Assembly: GCA_021736285.1 (NCBI GenBank)
Contig: JAIPGE010000066.1
Location: 1-7,302, forward strand
Direction of reading: 5' to 3'
Source: Candidatus Izemoplasma sp.
Lineage (GTDB): Bacteria > Bacillota_I > Bacilli_A > Izemoplasmatales > Izemoplasmataceae
DNA length: 7,302 nucleotides
Shown here: positions 5,722-7,302 of the stretch, piece by piece
How positions within the stretch are numbered: the first letter of the stretch is position 1
Layout: each line of letters opens with the position of its first letter
Translations under genes and position numbers: made by a program
Notes under the pieces: model-generated
The model's input: the letters and a program-made list of their open reading frames with translations, nothing else
Databases searched by the model: none
What the model was told of the DNA's origin: nothing

Positions 5722-7302
5722 GCATTCTCACCATCCCTTATTGCTTTTATGGTATCAATATTCTTGATTTTTTTCGTTGATACTCTGCGGATAATAAACC
5801 GATAGATAAAGAAGTAAAACAATAGCGAAACAAATATGATTACAACTGGATTGAGCATAAAAACATCATATAAATTAAAGTCAAAGAATAAGCCGAAAAG
5901 TGGCATATAAAAATGACTAATTGGCGCATCTGTGAACAGATTTAAACGACTCAAAATATACAATGTACCAGCAAATAATAAATAACTAAAAATAGCGACA
6001 CGCTTATTTTCAATCTTCACCATATCATGAATGTCATCATAACTTGTTCCTAAAACGCGTAAACTGGCTAATTCTCTTATCCGTTTTCGCGTCGCTGTCT
6101 CATAGATATTCCCATATAGATTAATGAGTACAACACTTAAAAATATAACTGACAATATTAAAGCAACATAAATGACAATATATAGAATAATCATTACCAA
6201 ACTTCTAATTGCATTCGTACTGATGCTACTAATTAATAAGTCAAGATTGGTTTGTTGCATAAACGCTTGAAATGATTGATTGTCTTCAACACGTTCAATC
6301 ATTGATACAAATCGATCCAAAAAGGGTAAGTTCTCAATTAACACGCGAGGTAATACAACATATACCAATGATGTAATACTTCCTTTTTCATCGGCAAAGG
6401 CACTTACCAATTCAAGTCGGTATGTATTGTCTTGAGCGGTTTCATAAAAGTGATTATTAAAGAGATGTCCATATGTCATATAGATAATGTAATTGGTACT
6501 CTCTTGATAAGTTAACCGTCTTGTATCGCCATAATTTTCTAGCATATCAACATACTCACTGCTCTGTTTAATTCGCGGATAGGCATCCATAGCATGACTG
6601 TATAATGAAGCGATATCCCGGTTGTTAAAATCGCATGAGGGGCAAAGATAATCAAATTCATTTTGGTCACTAATAACTGCCATATGATCTGCAATATAGT
6701 ATCGTAATAAATCACGATATGTGAGTCCTTCAAACATAGTGTTATCAATAATATCATCTAAAAAAGCGCCATCTGGATTTTGTCCTGCTAAATCAGATTC
6801 TACGTAATCACTTACACGTCCTGTTGCTGTATTTAGTGTGTCAACCCATATCGCAAATTGATCTGCAAACACTGTATAAAGGTTCTCTTTATATGACTCA
6901 TCGAAGGTTTTTTCTAACGCTGCTACATCATGTGTTTCATAGTTCGCATTGTTTATTTCAGCATATTGAATACTTTTTAAAAACGCTTTTGAACTGACAT
7001 TATCAATCACATCAAAATTAACATAATCTTCAGCTTCTTTACTAACGATAAAACTAAACTGTTGAGATGCACTATTAGGAATATATAGATCTTCTCTGAG
7101 ATCTAAAAAGGGATTAATATCGCCATCAAAATTGATGAGACCAACGATGTCAAATGTTTGTGTTGATGTTGCAAAGGTTTGTGAAAACCCATCAGTACTA
7201 TCACTAAATGTTACCGTTGTTTTCGTTATATCAACTGTGCGTTCATCTTCATTTAGCGCAAAAAAAGCCTCACTAATCATATCAGATGGAATCATTCTCA
7301 GT
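5718..7302 (-). CDS. FtsX-family ABC transporter permease, C-terminal part (5' end outside window)
   Basis: Membrane permease subunit of an ABC system. The frame stays open to the right edge, so the ATG at 7295 is probably internal: two more sense codons precede it and no convincing ribosome-binding site is visible. The visible N-terminus, an SEAFF stretch followed by FDIVGLI, resembles the middle of a MacB-type outer domain, so more of that domain and TM1 should lie upstream. Counting from the Met at 7295, residues 1 to about 360 are extracytoplasmic, with a CPSC motif at 218-221 holding the only cysteines. TM segments lie near 364-393, 431-450 and 481-504. A cytoplasmic loop with RELASLRVLGTS (407-418) follows the second-to-last-but-one helix, matching the FtsX 'REIGxLRxLG' loop. 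The end, DTIKAIRDGENA, is the usual FtsX tail. No ATPase domain is visible; it may lie upstream, or the protein may be a two-FtsX-domain permease that borrows another ATPase. The stop overlaps the next start (ATGA). Family is secure; substrate unknown. Confidence 0.88.
   Translation of the reverse strand, partial: LRMIPSDMISEAFFALNEDERTVDITKTTVTFSDSTDGFSQTFATSTQTFDIVGLINFDGDINPFLDLREDLYIPNSASQQFSFIVSKEAEDYVNFDVIDNVSSKAFLKSIQYAEINNANYETHDVAALEKTFDESYKENLYTVFADQFAIWVDTLNTATGRVSDYVESDLAGQNPDGAFLDDIIDNTMFEGLTYRDLLRYYIADHMAVISDQNEFDYLCPSCDFNNRDIASLYSHAMDAYPRIKQSSEYVDMLENYGDTRRLTYQESTNYIIYMTYGHLFNNHFYETAQDNTYRLELVSAFADEKGSITSLVYVVLPRVLIENLPFLDRFVSMIERVEDNQSFQAFMQQTNLDLLISSISTNAIRSLVMIILYIVIYVALILSVIFLSVVLINLYGNIYETATRKRIRELASLRVLGTSYDDIHDMVKIENKRVAIFSYLLFAGTLYILSRLNLFTDAPISHFYMPLFGLFFDFNLYDVFMLNPVVIIFVSLLFYFFIYRFIIRRVSTKKIKNIDTIKAIRDGENA
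5726..5732 (-). promoter_or_regulatory. Ribosome-binding site of the 747-aa transporter gene
   Basis: GGTGAGA lies just before the ATG at 5721; the GGTGA core is 6 bases from the start. It sits inside the final codons (Asp-Gly-Glu) of the upstream permease gene. The ATG overlaps that gene's TGA stop as ATGA, so the two are probably translationally coupled. Confidence 0.65.

Noticed and set aside
6539..6757. Minus-strand frame of 72 codons inside the partial permease
   Set aside because: It overlaps the permease frame entirely, with no start signal or recognisable product.
7293..7295. ATG at 7295 as the true start of the first permease
   Set aside because: The frame stays open to the window edge, no good ribosome-binding site precedes it, and TM1 and much of the outer domain would be missing.

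Overview
The window is AT-rich and almost gap-free. It carries four genes, all on the minus strand, so transcription runs from position 7302 towards position 1. Their order is: (i) the C-terminal part of an FtsX-type ABC permease that runs off the right edge; (ii) a 747-aa protein with an N-terminal ABC ATPase fused to a 4-TM FtsX/MacB-type permease; (iii) a 912-aa protein of the same design with a much larger outer domain; (iv) the first 245 residues of a lipoprotein with internalin-like leucine-rich repeats (LRRs), which runs off the left edge. No stretch over 6 bases lies between genes. I see no RNA gene, mobile element, CRISPR array, promoter or terminator.

The three junctions look translationally coupled. 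Two are 4-base ATGA start/stop overlaps. The third has 6 bases between stop and start, and its ribosome-binding site contains the upstream stop codon. The promoter is therefore probably to the right of the window and the terminator to the left. I read this as one operon.

The host is probably a low-GC, Gram-positive-type bacterium (Bacillota or a wall-less relative). The AT-rich sequence, the lipobox on a cell-surface LRR protein, the A/G-rich ribosome-binding sites and the absence of any MacA- or TolC-like partner all point that way. All six tryptophans in the three transporter proteins are TGG, and TGA is used as a stop, so this is not the Mycoplasma/Spiroplasma code. The ABC proteins remind me of those in standard-code Mollicutes relatives (Izemoplasma/Haloplasma type), but that is an impression and not a search result.

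Together the genes suggest a membrane-bound, ATP-driven machine of the MacB/LolCDE/FtsEX superfamily ('mechanotransmission' type), with two full ABC half-transporters, a third FtsX subunit and a surface-anchored LRR protein. The substrate or partner is unknown. The outer domains are large and appear unlike each other, and they hold every cysteine of the three transporter proteins. A surface system that handles lipids, peptides, lipoproteins or envelope enzymes is plausible, but this is inference.
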